The notes beneath the pieces were generated by a model. It ran no database searches and was not told the DNA's origin. It saw nothing but the letters and a program-made list of their open reading frames with translations. Below are positions 42,968 through 51,974 of a DNA stretch of 64,000 nt, one piece after another. The translations under genes and the position numbers were made by a program. Position 1 is the first letter of the stretch; each line of letters starts with the position of its first letter. This DNA comes from Halosimplex litoreum (GTDB taxonomy: Archaea; Halobacteriota; Halobacteria; Halobacteriales; Haloarculaceae), in assembly GCF_016065055.1 (NCBI RefSeq), contig NZ_CP065856.1:2975836-3039835 (forward strand), written 5' to 3'.

Positions 42968-43921
42968 ATGCGCTGGGTACTCCGGGGACTGATGATCGTC
43001 GTCGGCGTGCTGACGCTGGCGGTGTACCTGGCCGGCGCCTACCTCGTCTACGAGGTGGCGCGGGCGGTCTGGGCGATCCGGCCGCCGCTTGGAACGCTAG
43101 CGCTGTATCTCGCGGTCCTGACGGTCGTCTTCGCGTTCGTCAGCTACCGGGTCGGCACCGCTCAGATCCTCCGGAGTCTCCAGGTGTGGGAGCTCCCCGA
43201 AGCCCGGGCGCCGATGCTGTACCGACGGCTCGGCGGGTTCAGCGACGCGATGGGTATCGAGCGGCCGGACGTGCTGGTCGCGGAGATGGGCCAGCCCAAC
43301 GCCCTGGCGCTGGGCGGCGGGTTCGGTCGCGGGCACGTGGTGGTCGACCGACGGCTGTTCTCGCTGTTGACCTTCGAGGAGCTGTCGGCGATTTTGGCTC
43401 ACGAACTGGCACACATCGAGCGCAAGGACAGCCTGGTTCAGACGGTCGGCTACAGCGCGCTCCGGACGCTGTCGGGGCTGGCTGCGCTGGTGCTCGCGCC
43501 GGTGCTGGTCGTCGCGGCGGGGCTGGCCCGCGGGGTGGCGTGGATCCGTGGGCGGCCGGAAGCGTGGACGCGGACGATCCCCGGGAAACTCCAGCGAGCG
43601 GTCGTCGGGACCGTCTCGCTCGTATTCTTCGCGCTGACGCTGGCGATACTGGCCCACTCCCGACGCCGGGAGTTCGCGGCCGACGACCGCGCCGCGGCGG
43701 TGACCGGCGACCCGCTGGCCCTGGCGCGGGCGCTCCGGAAGATCGAACGTGCGAGCGAGGGACCGTGGTCGCTGTTGTCGCCGCTGTACGTCGACGGTGA
43801 GGAGGAAGGACCGCTGACGCGGCTGCTGTCGACTCACCCCGCGACCGACGAGCGAGTCGAACGCCTCCAGGCGTGGGCCGAACGCGACGAGGGGATCCGA
43901 GTCGAACGCCGCCGCCCGTAA
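42968..43921 (+). CDS. htpX: HtpX-like M48 membrane metalloprotease
   Basis: 317 residues from the ATG at 42968. Two N-terminal hydrophobic segments precede a VWELPEARAPMLYRRLGGFSDAMG block. The zinc motif HELAH has His145, Glu146 and His149. Two further membrane segments follow, then RREFAADDRAAAVTGDP with the third zinc ligand Glu. It degrades damaged membrane proteins. It precedes the type I GAPDH gene but has its own 157-base spacing from it. Confidence 0.9.
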   Translation: MRWVLRGLMIVVGVLTLAVYLAGAYLVYEVARAVWAIRPPLGTLALYLAVLTVVFAFVSYRVGTAQILRSLQVWELPEARAPMLYRRLGGFSDAMGIERPDVLVAEMGQPNALALGGGFGRGHVVVDRRLFSLLTFEELSAILAHELAHIERKDSLVQTVGYSALRTLSGLAALVLAPVLVVAAGLARGVAWIRGRPEAWTRTIPGKLQRAVVGTVSLVFFALTLAILAHSRRREFAADDRAAAVTGDPLALARALRKIERASEGPWSLLSPLYVDGEEEGPLTRLLSTHPATDERVERLQAWAERDEGIRVERRRP

Positions 43922-44044
43922 CAGCGCCCGTGGTGGCCGTTCCCGACGACCGCGGGGCGCTATCGGCGGTATCGGGCGGCGACAGGGCACGTCGGGTCGG
44001 TCCCCATGGCCGAACGCCCGAGCTGTGCGTTCCGTATTCGAAAA

Positions 44045-44051
44045 CCCTATA
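44045..44051 (+). promoter_or_regulatory. TATA element of the type I GAPDH gene
   Basis: CCCTATA ends 27 bases before the ATG at 44079, with a GTATTCGAAAA stretch just upstream that could serve as BRE-like or operator DNA. It suits a leaderless transcript. Confidence 0.5.
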
Positions 44052-44078
44052 CTCGCCTCGGGAGACGTTCTATCCAGT

Positions 44079-45098
44079 ATGAGTGAATCTGACGAGGGGA
44101 CCGTACGCATCGGTCTGAACGGCTTCGGTCGCATCGGACGGAACGTCTTCCGCGCGTCACTGGGAGACCCGCGCGTGGAAGTCGTCGGCATCAACGACGT
44201 GATGGACGACGCCGACATGGAGTACCTCGCGCGCTACGACACCGTGATGGGAACGCTCGACGGTGTCACGCTCGAGGAGGGCGTCATGACCGTCGACGGC
44301 ACCGACTTCGGCGCCTCTATCCACGGGGAGACCGACCCTGCCGAGCTCCCGTGGGACGATCTGGACGTCGACGTGGCCTTCGAGGCGACCGGCATCTTCC
44401 GCAACTACGACGACGCGAGCAAGCACGTCGACGCCGGCGCCGACACGGTCGTCATCTCCGCGCCGCCGAAGGGCGAGAAATCGGTCAAACAGATCGTCTA
44501 CGGCGTCAACCACGACGAGTACGACGGCGAGGACGTGGTCTCGAACGCTTCCTGTACGACCAACTCCATCACGCCCGTCGCGAAGGTGCTCGACGAGGAG
44601 TTCGGCATCGAGGCCGGTCAGCTCACCACCGTCCACGCCTACACGGGCTCGCAGAACCTCGTCGACGGCCCGAAATCGAAGACCCGACGGGGCCGCGCGG
44701 CCGCCGAGAACATCGTCCCGACCTCCACCGGCGCCGCCCAGGCCGCCACCGAGGTCCTCCCGGAACTGGAGGGCAAACTCGACGGGATGGCGATCCGCGT
44801 TCCGGTCCCCAACGGTTCGATCACCGAGTTCGTCGTCGACCTCGACGCCGACGTGACCGAGGCCGACGTGAACGACGCGTTCCGCGAGGCCGCCGCGGGC
44901 GAACTCGAAGGCGTGCTTGGCGTCACCGACGACGAGGTCGTCTCGACGGACATCCAGGGCACCCCCTACTCCTCGCAGGTCGACCTCCAGTCGACCAACG
45001 TCGTCAACGGCATGACGAAGATCCTCACCTGGTACGACAACGAGTACGGCTTCTCCAACCGCATGCTCGACGTGGCCGAGTTCGTCACCGACTACTGA
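44079..45098 (+). CDS. gapA: Type I glyceraldehyde-3-phosphate dehydrogenase
   Basis: 339 residues from the ATG at 44079. The Rossmann start is IGLNGFGRIGRNVFRA and the active-site cysteine is Cys159 in SNASCTTNSITP. The NAD-binding and WYDNEYGFSNRM blocks are classical bacterial-type GAPDH, unlike the type II enzyme at 38250. In Haloferax it is the glycolytic enzyme. A T6 run follows 20 bases after the stop. Confidence 0.95.
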   Translation: MSESDEGTVRIGLNGFGRIGRNVFRASLGDPRVEVVGINDVMDDADMEYLARYDTVMGTLDGVTLEEGVMTVDGTDFGASIHGETDPAELPWDDLDVDVAFEATGIFRNYDDASKHVDAGADTVVISAPPKGEKSVKQIVYGVNHDEYDGEDVVSNASCTTNSITPVAKVLDEEFGIEAGQLTTVHAYTGSQNLVDGPKSKTRRGRAAAENIVPTSTGAAQAATEVLPELEGKLDGMAIRVPVPNGSITEFVVDLDADVTEADVNDAFREAAAGELEGVLGVTDDEVVSTDIQGTPYSSQVDLQSTNVVNGMTKILTWYDNEYGFSNRMLDVAEFVTDY

Positions 45099-45118
45099 GT
45101 CCTGTCTCAGACCTAACC

Positions 45119-45125
45119 GTTTTTT
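45119..45125 (+). terminator. Oligo-T terminator of gapA
   Basis: A run of six T in GTTTTTTG, about 20 bases after the GAPDH stop, is a standard archaeal termination signal. Confidence 0.55.
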
Positions 45126-45152
45126 GCGTTCGGACGCTACTCACCGATAGCG

Positions 45153-45371
45153 ATGTCCCTCCGAACGAAACTCGGTCAGCGGCCCGAGGAGTGGAACCGC
45201 CCGGGACGACTTCGATGGCTGGTCCCCAGCGCCGCCGGGCTCGGCGGCGTCGCCGGCGCCCTGCTCGCGCTCGCCGTCGAACCCTGGGCACTCCCCGGCG
45301 CCGTGACGGCCGGCCTGGGCGCCGGACTGGGTGCCGCCCTCGCCGTTGTCCTCGCCGCCGCGCTGGACTGA
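45153..45371 (+). CDS. Small two-helix membrane protein
   Basis: 72 residues with two hydrophobic segments (about 22-40 and 48-70). The start MSLRTKLGQRPEEWNRPGRLRW has a positive, cytosolic N-terminus. A haloarchaeal gene of unknown function; it begins 28 bases after the gapA terminator. Confidence 0.65.
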   Translation: MSLRTKLGQRPEEWNRPGRLRWLVPSAAGLGGVAGALLALAVEPWALPGAVTAGLGAGLGAALAVVLAAALD

Positions 45372-45409
45372 TCTTCGAACGTCACCGTTGTTGACGCAGG
45401 TGACGGCTA

Positions 45410-45880
45410 TTGGATTTGGGGCTGGCGGTGCGGTCGGCGTGCGCTGTCGAGCGGTGCGAGGCACACAGCGCCTCGAAGCGAGTAGCGTGGGAGCCGAGCG
45501 CCCACTGACCGTACGAGCGGGCCCCTGGCCCGCGAGCAGACGGCCCTGCCGTGAGCAGGCGGTGCGGAGAGCGCGGATATCCCGTCTGGTTCGAGAGGGC
45601 TCCGCTCTCTCGTCACCGAGCGAATCGGAGATTCGCGAGGTCTGCTCACGGGCGCTCCGCGCCCGTTCGCACGGTCCGAGGGACCGGCGGTCCCTCGCTG
45701 TCTGCGAGAGCTGTGCGCTCGCTCGATCCCGAACATCTCCGTTTTTCAGAGACAGCGACCGCGAGAGCGAGGACGACCGAAGGGAGCTCTCGTCAACGCG
45801 AACGGCGACTGCAGGGAGCCGTGAGCGAGCGCGTCGAGGGCTTTCGACACTTGTCGTCGAGTGCGGTCGCGGTTGCTCGA
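45410..45880 (+). repeat. Intergenic repeat element, copy B (long)
   Basis: Shares with copy A (inverted) an outer start containing GCGGTGCGGTCGGC, the block GTCGAGCGGTGCGAGGC, the GAGAGCGCGGA core and the CGAGCGCGTCGAGGGC end. It carries about 170 extra bases with more hairpins, such as GGTCCGAGGGACC. Copy B and copy A flank the htpX-gapA pair in opposite orientation. Confidence 0.72.
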
Positions 45881-45974
45881 CGTCCGCCCAAACCAACTCG
45901 AACAGAAACACCCACCCCACACGAGTCTCGGATCGGCCCACACGCTCATACCGTTCGGTCCCCACCTCACGCGC
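45881..45974. other. Upstream region of the pilin-like gene
   Basis: No gene. It contains AT-containing stretches around 45890-45910 that could carry the promoter of the pilin-like gene, but no clear TATA spacing was found. Confidence 0.35.
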
Positions 45975-46337
45975 ATGGACGGGGACGCGATGCTGAATCT
46001 GGTCGGGGCGGCCATCGTGGTCGCCGTCGTCGGGGGGTTCGTGGTGGTGGGGCTCAACATCGCGGGCGGGAACGGGGGGACCGACGCTCCGGAGGTGAAC
46101 TGGACGGTCGAGCGGGTCGACGATACCGCCGTCCGGATCACCCACGCCGGCGGCGAGCCGGTCCGAGCGGACGATCTGACGATACGCGTCGAGAGCTACC
46201 GTCGGGCGACCGACTGGAGCGACCCGGTGACCGAATCGGAGAGTACGGTCGTCCAGGCGAGCGAGGGATCGACGGTCCGGATCGTCTGGAGCCCGGGCCG
46301 CGGCGACGACGTGATTATGCACGGCGAACGGGTCTGA
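45975..46337 (+). CDS. Type IV pilin/archaellin N-terminal domain-like protein
   Basis: 120 residues from the ATG at 45975. A hydrophobic helix (LVGAAIVVAVVGGFVVVGLNIAGGNGG) near the N-terminus is followed by a beta-sandwich domain, VERVDDTAVRITHAGGEPVRADDLTIRVES, as in haloarchaeal pilin-like proteins. The type III signal cleavage motif is not clear, so export by the pilin route is probable but unproven. It is convergent with the CRTAC1-type gene. Confidence 0.7.
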   Translation: MDGDAMLNLVGAAIVVAVVGGFVVVGLNIAGGNGGTDAPEVNWTVERVDDTAVRITHAGGEPVRADDLTIRVESYRRATDWSDPVTESESTVVQASEGSTVRIVWSPGRGDDVIMHGERV

Positions 46338-46350
46338 ACGACCGCCTCGC

Positions 46351-48090
46351 TCAGTTCGCTGGTGCGGCGGAGAAGTTCGCGACCACGTCGACGCCGTCGG
46401 GACCGATCCGGTAGCGACGGTCGGCGTCGAGTTCGACGGTCCGCTCGGTCCCGTCGGGCCAGGTCACGTCGACGGTCGCCCTCTCGGCGTCGCCGAGCCC
46501 GATGTGAGTGACCGAGGACTCCTGAGAGATGAAGTCGCTCCGGGAGTTCTGCCAGACGGCCGTCTCCCGGCCGTCGACGGTGACCGTCGCGTTCGCGCCG
46601 ACGGCGACCGCACCGTTGCCGTCGACGATCTCGAACTGAGCGGCGCCGGCGGGGGCCGACCCGTTGGCTCGTCTTTCGGTGTCGGGCGACCGGACGGTGT
46701 TCTCGTAGACGGCGTAGGGCCCGTGGTAGTCGGCGATGATCACGTCGCGGTCGCCGTCGCGGTCGTAGTCGACAGTGACCATCCCGCGGCCGTCCTGCTC
46801 GGCGAACCCGCGGTCGGAGGCGTCGAGGCGGGTGAAGTTGTCGCCGTCCCGTTCCCAGACCATCGGGAGCGTAAAGACGGGGTCGGACTGGTTGAGTGCG
46901 ACGACGGTCTGGGTGGTGTGGAACAGGTCGCGGTCGCCATCGTTGTCGAGGTCGGTGACGCTAGCGGCCCACCCCCAGCCGCCCTCGCGGACGCCGTAGG
47001 CGTCGGCGCGGTCGACGAACTCGCCGTCGCCCTGATTGATGAGCATGGTGTTGCCCTTCGTACGGCCGGAGTGGATGACGTACTGGAGGAACCGCTTGAG
47101 CCGCTCGTAGCGGTCGGGCGAGAGCGTCTCGCGGGAGGCCGGGATATCGATATTGGTGACGAACACGTCGGGGCGGCCGTCGCGGTTGACGTCGTTGATC
47201 TCCGAGGCCATGCCGTTACGGGCGGTAGCGCCGCCCAGTTGGACCTGCTCGAAGGTCCCGTCACCCCGGTTGAGATAGACGGTATCGTTGTTGTAGTCGT
47301 TGGCGGCGTGGATGTCGGGGCGGCCGTCACCGGTCAGGTCGACGAAGCTGGCCGCGAGGGTCCAGCGGTCGCCCGTGATCCCCGTTCCGTCGACGCGTTC
47401 GAAGCGCCCCTCTCCGGATTCGCCCGTGTTCTCGAAGAGGACGTTGGGGTTGCCGTTGTCGCCAGCGACGGACTTGTTGGTCGAGAAATATCCCTCGGGG
47501 CGTTCGTCGGCCCAGTCACCGGACTGATAGACGAAGAGATCGCGGTCGCCGTCGCCGTCGTAGTCGGCGGCGGCCGCGCCGAGCGGGTGCGTGAAGTTAC
47601 CGAGGCCGACGTCGGTCCGTTCGAAGCTCCCCTCGTCGTTGTGGAAGGCGGCGGCGGGGCCGTCCTTGGCGAGCAGGAGCAGGTCGCGCCAGCCGTCGCC
47701 GTCGTAGTCGACGAAGGCGGCGCTCTTGTACTCCCGTTCGAGCCCGGAGAGCTCGCCCGTGCGCTCGAAGGCGCCGCCGGTGTTGCGAAAGAGGGCGGGG
47801 TGCTCGCCGCCGACGGCGAGCAGGTCTTCCCAGCCGTCGTTGTCGATATCGGCCACGAAGACGCCGTTGTTGCCGTTGCCGGCGGCGCCGGTGCCGGTGC
47901 CGTTGTACGCGAGCCCGGCCTCGGCGGTGGCGTCGACGAACCCGATCTCGGCGCTCGCTCCGTCGGTCTCGGCGCCGTCGAGCGACCCGGGCGCGGCGGC
48001 GCACCCGGAGACGACCAGCGTCAGCGCGACGGCGACGGTGAGGAGGGCCCGGTGGGCGGCGCCGCTGGTCCGTCGGTCCGAACCGGTCAT
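46351..48090 (-). CDS. CRTAC1-type FG-GAP/ASPIC-UnbV beta-propeller lipoprotein
   Basis: 579 residues. The signal ends at LVVSGC (lipobox). Seven or so FG-GAP/VCBS calcium-binding blocks follow: DIDNDGWEDLL, DYDGDGWRDLL, DYDGDGDRDLF, DLTGDGRPDI, DVNRDGRPDV, DLDNDGDRDLF and DYDRDGDRDVI. The C-terminal ASPIC/UnbV domain is VTHIGLGDAERATVDVTWPDG. It is a surface-anchored adhesion or scaffold protein. The start overlaps the upstream DyP-like gene by four bases, so it is co-translated with it. Confidence 0.9.
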   Translation of the reverse strand: MTGSDRRTSGAAHRALLTVAVALTLVVSGCAAAPGSLDGAETDGASAEIGFVDATAEAGLAYNGTGTGAAGNGNNGVFVADIDNDGWEDLLAVGGEHPALFRNTGGAFERTGELSGLEREYKSAAFVDYDGDGWRDLLLLAKDGPAAAFHNDEGSFERTDVGLGNFTHPLGAAAADYDGDGDRDLFVYQSGDWADERPEGYFSTNKSVAGDNGNPNVLFENTGESGEGRFERVDGTGITGDRWTLAASFVDLTGDGRPDIHAANDYNNDTVYLNRGDGTFEQVQLGGATARNGMASEINDVNRDGRPDVFVTNIDIPASRETLSPDRYERLKRFLQYVIHSGRTKGNTMLINQGDGEFVDRADAYGVREGGWGWAASVTDLDNDGDRDLFHTTQTVVALNQSDPVFTLPMVWERDGDNFTRLDASDRGFAEQDGRGMVTVDYDRDGDRDVIIADYHGPYAVYENTVRSPDTERRANGSAPAGAAQFEIVDGNGAVAVGANATVTVDGRETAVWQNSRSDFISQESSVTHIGLGDAERATVDVTWPDGTERTVELDADRRYRIGPDGVDVVANFSAAPAN

Positions 48091-49448
48091 TCGTCGATCC
48101 CTGTCGGGAGCGCGCGCTGGGAGCGGGGCGGCACGAGCAGCGTCTCGCGGTGGAGCGTCTCCAGGTAGTCGACGATGCCGTGGTCCTCGGCCGCCAGGTC
48201 GTCGTCGTACTCGTCGGTGTTCATCGCCTTGCGAGTCTCGACGAAGTCGTCGACGTGGCGCTGGAGGCCGCTGAAGTTGAACTCCGTCCCCTGGGCCGCG
48301 TCCGTGGCGACCCCCTCCGAACGCCGGAGGATCGTCGGGACGAAGTCGTCGTCGCGTGCGCGTGCGACTTTCTGCGTGTGTCCCACGCGGTCGTACTCCT
48401 CTGCGTACTCCTCGACGCTTCGGGCGTTTTCCTCGGTGATCCTGCTCTCGGCGCCGAGCTTCTCGCCGATCTCCCCGATCTCGTCGGTGTCGTGGGCGGG
48501 ACAGAACATCTCGGCGGCCCGCTCCTCGTGGGACTGGTCGTACCAGCGGTCCAGATCGATGCCGAGTCGGGAGATCGCCATCGTCGTCCCGCCGGCGAAC
48601 GGCCCCTCGCGGATGGTGATCCGGTCCTCGGAGGGCTGGCTGTCGCGGTAGCCGGACTTGAACCCCATCGACAGCGGCGCCGACTCCGGGATCGAGTCGT
48701 TGTCCAGCACGTCCGCCGGGATACCCTTGCCGACCATCCCGGTCCGCCGATCGGTCTTCGAGAAGACGCCCTCGAAGGTGTCGGTCACCTCGACGCCGTT
48801 TATCGTCTCGATCTCGCCGAACAGCGCTGCCTCGGCGGCCATGACGACCGAGCCGATGTCGCTGTTCATCAGCAGGACGGCGTCGAAGTCGTCGGCCTTG
48901 TCGGGGTCCTCGCCGACCCGGCGGAGCAGGTCTTCGGCCGGGACCAGCTGCTCGGGGACGCCGCCGGTCCGCTCGAAGTAGCTGGCCGAGTAGCCGAGCA
49001 TGAAGAGCAGCCCCTGCGTGAACGACGCCGAGGGGTTGCCGCCGGTCCCCCACTGGAAGGCCTCTTCGAGGGTCCGAAGGGTTCCCTCGACCTGTTCACG
49101 CTCGGCCTCGGTCGGCGGAGTCGACCCCTCGTAGGAGAGCCCGAGGATCAGCTGTTGTTGCGGGATGACGGTGTTGCCGTGGGCGTCGTGGACGACCGCG
49201 TAGTTCCAGGCGTGTTGGCGCTTCGACAGCGCGTCGGGGTTGCCCGTCGGAACCGACAGCTCGAACTCCGTGTCCGTCCCCGTCCGGGTTCCACCCGCCC
49301 CCTCCGGTTCGCTGGGACCGTCGGATTCGGTTCCCACCAGGTCCCGTTCCCGTTCCTGACACGCCGAGAGCGCGCTCGCCCCACCGATAGCGACGGCCGT
49401 CGCGACGAACTCGCGGCGGCCGATCCCACGCTCGTTGTCCGGTGACAT
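48087..49448 (-). CDS. DyP-peroxidase-like Tat lipoprotein with altered distal motif
   Basis: 453 residues from the ATG at 49448. The Tat motif is GRREFVATAVA, the lipobox Cys is Cys30. The body resembles dye-decolorizing (DyP) heme peroxidases: GFKSG at 262-266 in place of the GxxDG motif, GGTTMAISRLGIDLDRWY, a likely proximal His357 in GHTQKVAR, and ILRRSEGV followed by the late FNFSGLQRHVDDF block. The distal catalytic Asp is replaced by Ser265. I recall such haloarchaeal proteins as a DUF family. A variant heme enzyme or binder outside the cell is possible. Confidence 0.75.
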   Translation of the reverse strand: MSPDNERGIGRREFVATAVAIGGASALSACQERERDLVGTESDGPSEPEGAGGTRTGTDTEFELSVPTGNPDALSKRQHAWNYAVVHDAHGNTVIPQQQLILGLSYEGSTPPTEAEREQVEGTLRTLEEAFQWGTGGNPSASFTQGLLFMLGYSASYFERTGGVPEQLVPAEDLLRRVGEDPDKADDFDAVLLMNSDIGSVVMAAEAALFGEIETINGVEVTDTFEGVFSKTDRRTGMVGKGIPADVLDNDSIPESAPLSMGFKSGYRDSQPSEDRITIREGPFAGGTTMAISRLGIDLDRWYDQSHEERAAEMFCPAHDTDEIGEIGEKLGAESRITEENARSVEEYAEEYDRVGHTQKVARARDDDFVPTILRRSEGVATDAAQGTEFNFSGLQRHVDDFVETRKAMNTDEYDDDLAAEDHGIVDYLETLHRETLLVPPRSQRALPTGIDE

Positions 49449-50005
49449 TTTCACAGGGTTAGTCGGTCCGATTGAAAAACCCTTCCACGAACGGTCGCAC
49501 CGACTGCCACGTCCCACGCGCCGCCGGCGACCGTGCGGCGCCGTCACACCACGATATCTCCCGATCTGTACCGGACCGGACACGGTCTGTGACGCCCGCG
49601 CGCGAGCAACCTGGGAAACGTTGCTTTACCGACGATCGCGCACTGGTTCAGCGATGCAGAACGGCCGTTCGACAGCCGTGCATATCGACCGACGGACTTA
49701 GGACCCGACTGTCGGGCTTCGAAGCGTGGAATCTCGATCATTGACGATGGCAATTACGGCCTGGGCCCGAGGAGCCGGGAGTCGATCGGTTCCGTTCTCC
49801 GAAACGCGGGCGCTAGCGCCCGCTCGCGCCCGCTGCCCGAGCACGGGGGCGAGACCGATCGAATCCTCTGATCTGAGTCCCCCGATTTCGGGAGATTAGA
49901 GTCCCAACGACGCGTTCCTCCGATCGGCCCTCGACCGAAACCGACCGAACGCGTCCGCGTCCTTCCAAAAGTTTTATTACCCGTTATCGTAAACCAACCA
50001 AAGGC
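49449..50005. other. 557-base non-coding region before the ABC operon
   Basis: No supported gene. It contains an 18-base perfect palindrome GCGGGCGCTAGCGCCCGC (49806-49823), a small CCCCCGATTTCGGG hairpin near 49878 and the ABC operon promoter at its end. The short frames across the first half have compositions unlike real genes. Confidence 0.55.
49971..49980 (+). promoter_or_regulatory. TATA element of the ABC operon
   Basis: GTTTTATTAC ends 25 bases before the ATG at 50006, the spacing of a leaderless archaeal promoter. A GTAAACC stretch lies between it and the start. Confidence 0.6.
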
Positions 50006-51859
50006 ATGTCTGACAGTACCAATGAGTACAGCGATGTCGTAGACCGCCGGAAGTTCCTGACACTTGCAGGAGCGTCCGGTGCCGCGGCACTCGCAGGGTG
50101 TGGTAGCGGGGACGGGACACCGACCGACGGGTCCGGCTCCGACGGTAGTGACGGCTCGGACGGGTCCGACAGCAGCGACGGTTCGGACGGCTCGGACGGT
50201 TCGGACGGCTCGGACGGCGGCAGTACGAACGTCGTCGACCAGACTCACGCGAGTGGCCTCCAGGCCGACCCGACCAACCGCACGCTCAACCCGCACAACA
50301 CGCAGATCTCTTCGGAGCCCGCACGACGGCTGGCGTTCGACCGCTACGCCGCGTACTCCTTCGAGACCCAGGAGTTCCAGCTCGCGGCCCTGGACGAGTG
50401 GGAGTTCGACGGGGAGACGGTCACACTGACGTTCCGCGAGGATCTCTCGTGGTCCGACGGCAGCGACGTCACGACCGAAGACATCGACGTCCAGTTCCAG
50501 ATCCTCGAGAAGATCGGTAGCGCCATCTGGGGCTACGTCGAGAGCACCGAAGTCGTCGACGACTACACGTACCAGCTGAACCTCACGGGCCCGACCAACC
50601 CGGTCATGGTCAAACACCAGCTGGGTAACATGTGGATCGACACGCCGGCCGCGGCGTTCGAGCAGTTCGTCGACGCCGAGGCTACCGAAGTCCAGACCTG
50701 GAACTGGGAGGACAGCGACACCGAGGTCATCACGAGCGGCGCGTGGGCCTACGTCGACAAGAACCAGCAGCAGTGGAACTTCGAGCGCAACACCGAGTTC
50801 CACAGCATCGACAACGTCAACTTCTCGACCTACCGGTTCGACTCCTACCAGGAGGCCTCGGCCCCCCAGCAGGACTTCACCACCGGCGGCAAGCGCTTCG
50901 ACAGCGTCTGGAGCATGTTCGCCGCGCCGGAGACGGTCAACGCGTTCCAGGACTACGTCATGGAAGTCCAGACCATCCCGGCCAAGTGGGGCTACGGGAT
51001 GATCTTCAACCACGACGACCCGATCTTCGGCGACCGCGCGGTCCGCCAGGCGATCGCCCACGTCATCAACCGTGAGGAGCTCGTCGCGAACGCGGGTCCG
51101 CGCACGAAGTTCCCGGCCTCGGTCCCCTGTGGGATCGCCCCGCGCGACATCGAGGGCTGGCTCGGCGACGCCCAGAGCAACTTCGAGGACTACGGCGTCG
51201 GTTCGACCAACACCGAGGAGGCGACGCAGCTCCTCGAAGACGCCGGCTACTCGATGCAGAACGGCACGTGGACGAGCCCCGACGGCGAGCCCATCAGCGC
51301 CAACTACCTGACCCCCGGCGGGTGGACCGACTTCACGACGATGACCGAGACTATCGTCGACCGCCTCAACGAGTTCGGCTTCGATCTGTCGGTCGCGAGC
51401 CGACCGACCAGTGACTGGCAGGGCGCGTTCATCGAGAGCAACTTCAAGGTCGGGACGTTCTACTGGCTGCCCGGCCAGGCCCGGTCGTCGTTCCCGTACT
51501 TCCCGCTGCGCCACCAGCTCGCGCTGGCGGCGCTCAACGGCGGACACAACTACGACGCCGAGTCCGAGCAGACCATCCCGTCCATGAGCGGCGACGGCGA
51601 GATGACGATCAGCCCGCTGGCCAAGGTCGACGAGATCGCGACCAAGCCGACCAACGAGGAGGCGATGCCGATCGTCCAGGAGGCCGCCTGGCACAACAAC
51701 TACGACCTGCCGATGCTCTCGCTGGTCTCGAAGTTCGAGCAGTCGTGGGTCACGACCGACGAGTGGAACGTCTCCGTCGAGGAGGGCGACCCCGCTCGTG
51801 GTATCAAGTGGCCGCCGTTCTGGTGGCCGCGCCAGGGCAAGCTGTCTGCCCAGGAGTAA
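50006..51859 (+). CDS. Family-5 ABC transporter substrate-binding lipoprotein
   Basis: 617 residues. The Tat-lipo N-terminus is RRKFLTLAGASGAAALAGC. A striking Ser/Asp/Gly-rich linker follows (about residues 34-70, repeated GSD and SDG). The mature protein has ETVTLTFREDLSWSDGSDVT and the VRQAIAHVINREEL block near residue 350, typical of SBP_bac_5 (peptide/nickel/oligosaccharide) proteins. It captures the ligand outside the cell for the two permeases downstream. Its ligand is suggested by the neighbouring GH3 enzyme. Confidence 0.93.
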   Translation: MSDSTNEYSDVVDRRKFLTLAGASGAAALAGCGSGDGTPTDGSGSDGSDGSDGSDSSDGSDGSDGSDGSDGGSTNVVDQTHASGLQADPTNRTLNPHNTQISSEPARRLAFDRYAAYSFETQEFQLAALDEWEFDGETVTLTFREDLSWSDGSDVTTEDIDVQFQILEKIGSAIWGYVESTEVVDDYTYQLNLTGPTNPVMVKHQLGNMWIDTPAAAFEQFVDAEATEVQTWNWEDSDTEVITSGAWAYVDKNQQQWNFERNTEFHSIDNVNFSTYRFDSYQEASAPQQDFTTGGKRFDSVWSMFAAPETVNAFQDYVMEVQTIPAKWGYGMIFNHDDPIFGDRAVRQAIAHVINREELVANAGPRTKFPASVPCGIAPRDIEGWLGDAQSNFEDYGVGSTNTEEATQLLEDAGYSMQNGTWTSPDGEPISANYLTPGGWTDFTTMTETIVDRLNEFGFDLSVASRPTSDWQGAFIESNFKVGTFYWLPGQARSSFPYFPLRHQLALAALNGGHNYDAESEQTIPSMSGDGEMTISPLAKVDEIATKPTNEEAMPIVQEAAWHNNYDLPMLSLVSKFEQSWVTTDEWNVSVEEGDPARGIKWPPFWWPRQGKLSAQE

Positions 51860-51974
51860 CGGACTCCGACCAGACCGATGGGGGGAGTATCGATCGGTCT
51901 CGCACCGAACCGCTTCTCACGACGCGAGTCGTTAGACCTTAGAGTGCCGGCTGTAAATACGATTATCAAGACGC

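Noticed and set aside
46504-48168. A 554-residue plus-strand frame opposite the CRTAC1-type gene
   Set aside because: Mirror of Asp-rich calcium repeats, which gives Val/Asp/Gly-rich antisense; no family signature.
49977-49995. TTACC and GTAAA halves before the ABC operon
   Set aside because: The spacing between half-sites is two bases longer than in the four operator copies, so it is not the same site.
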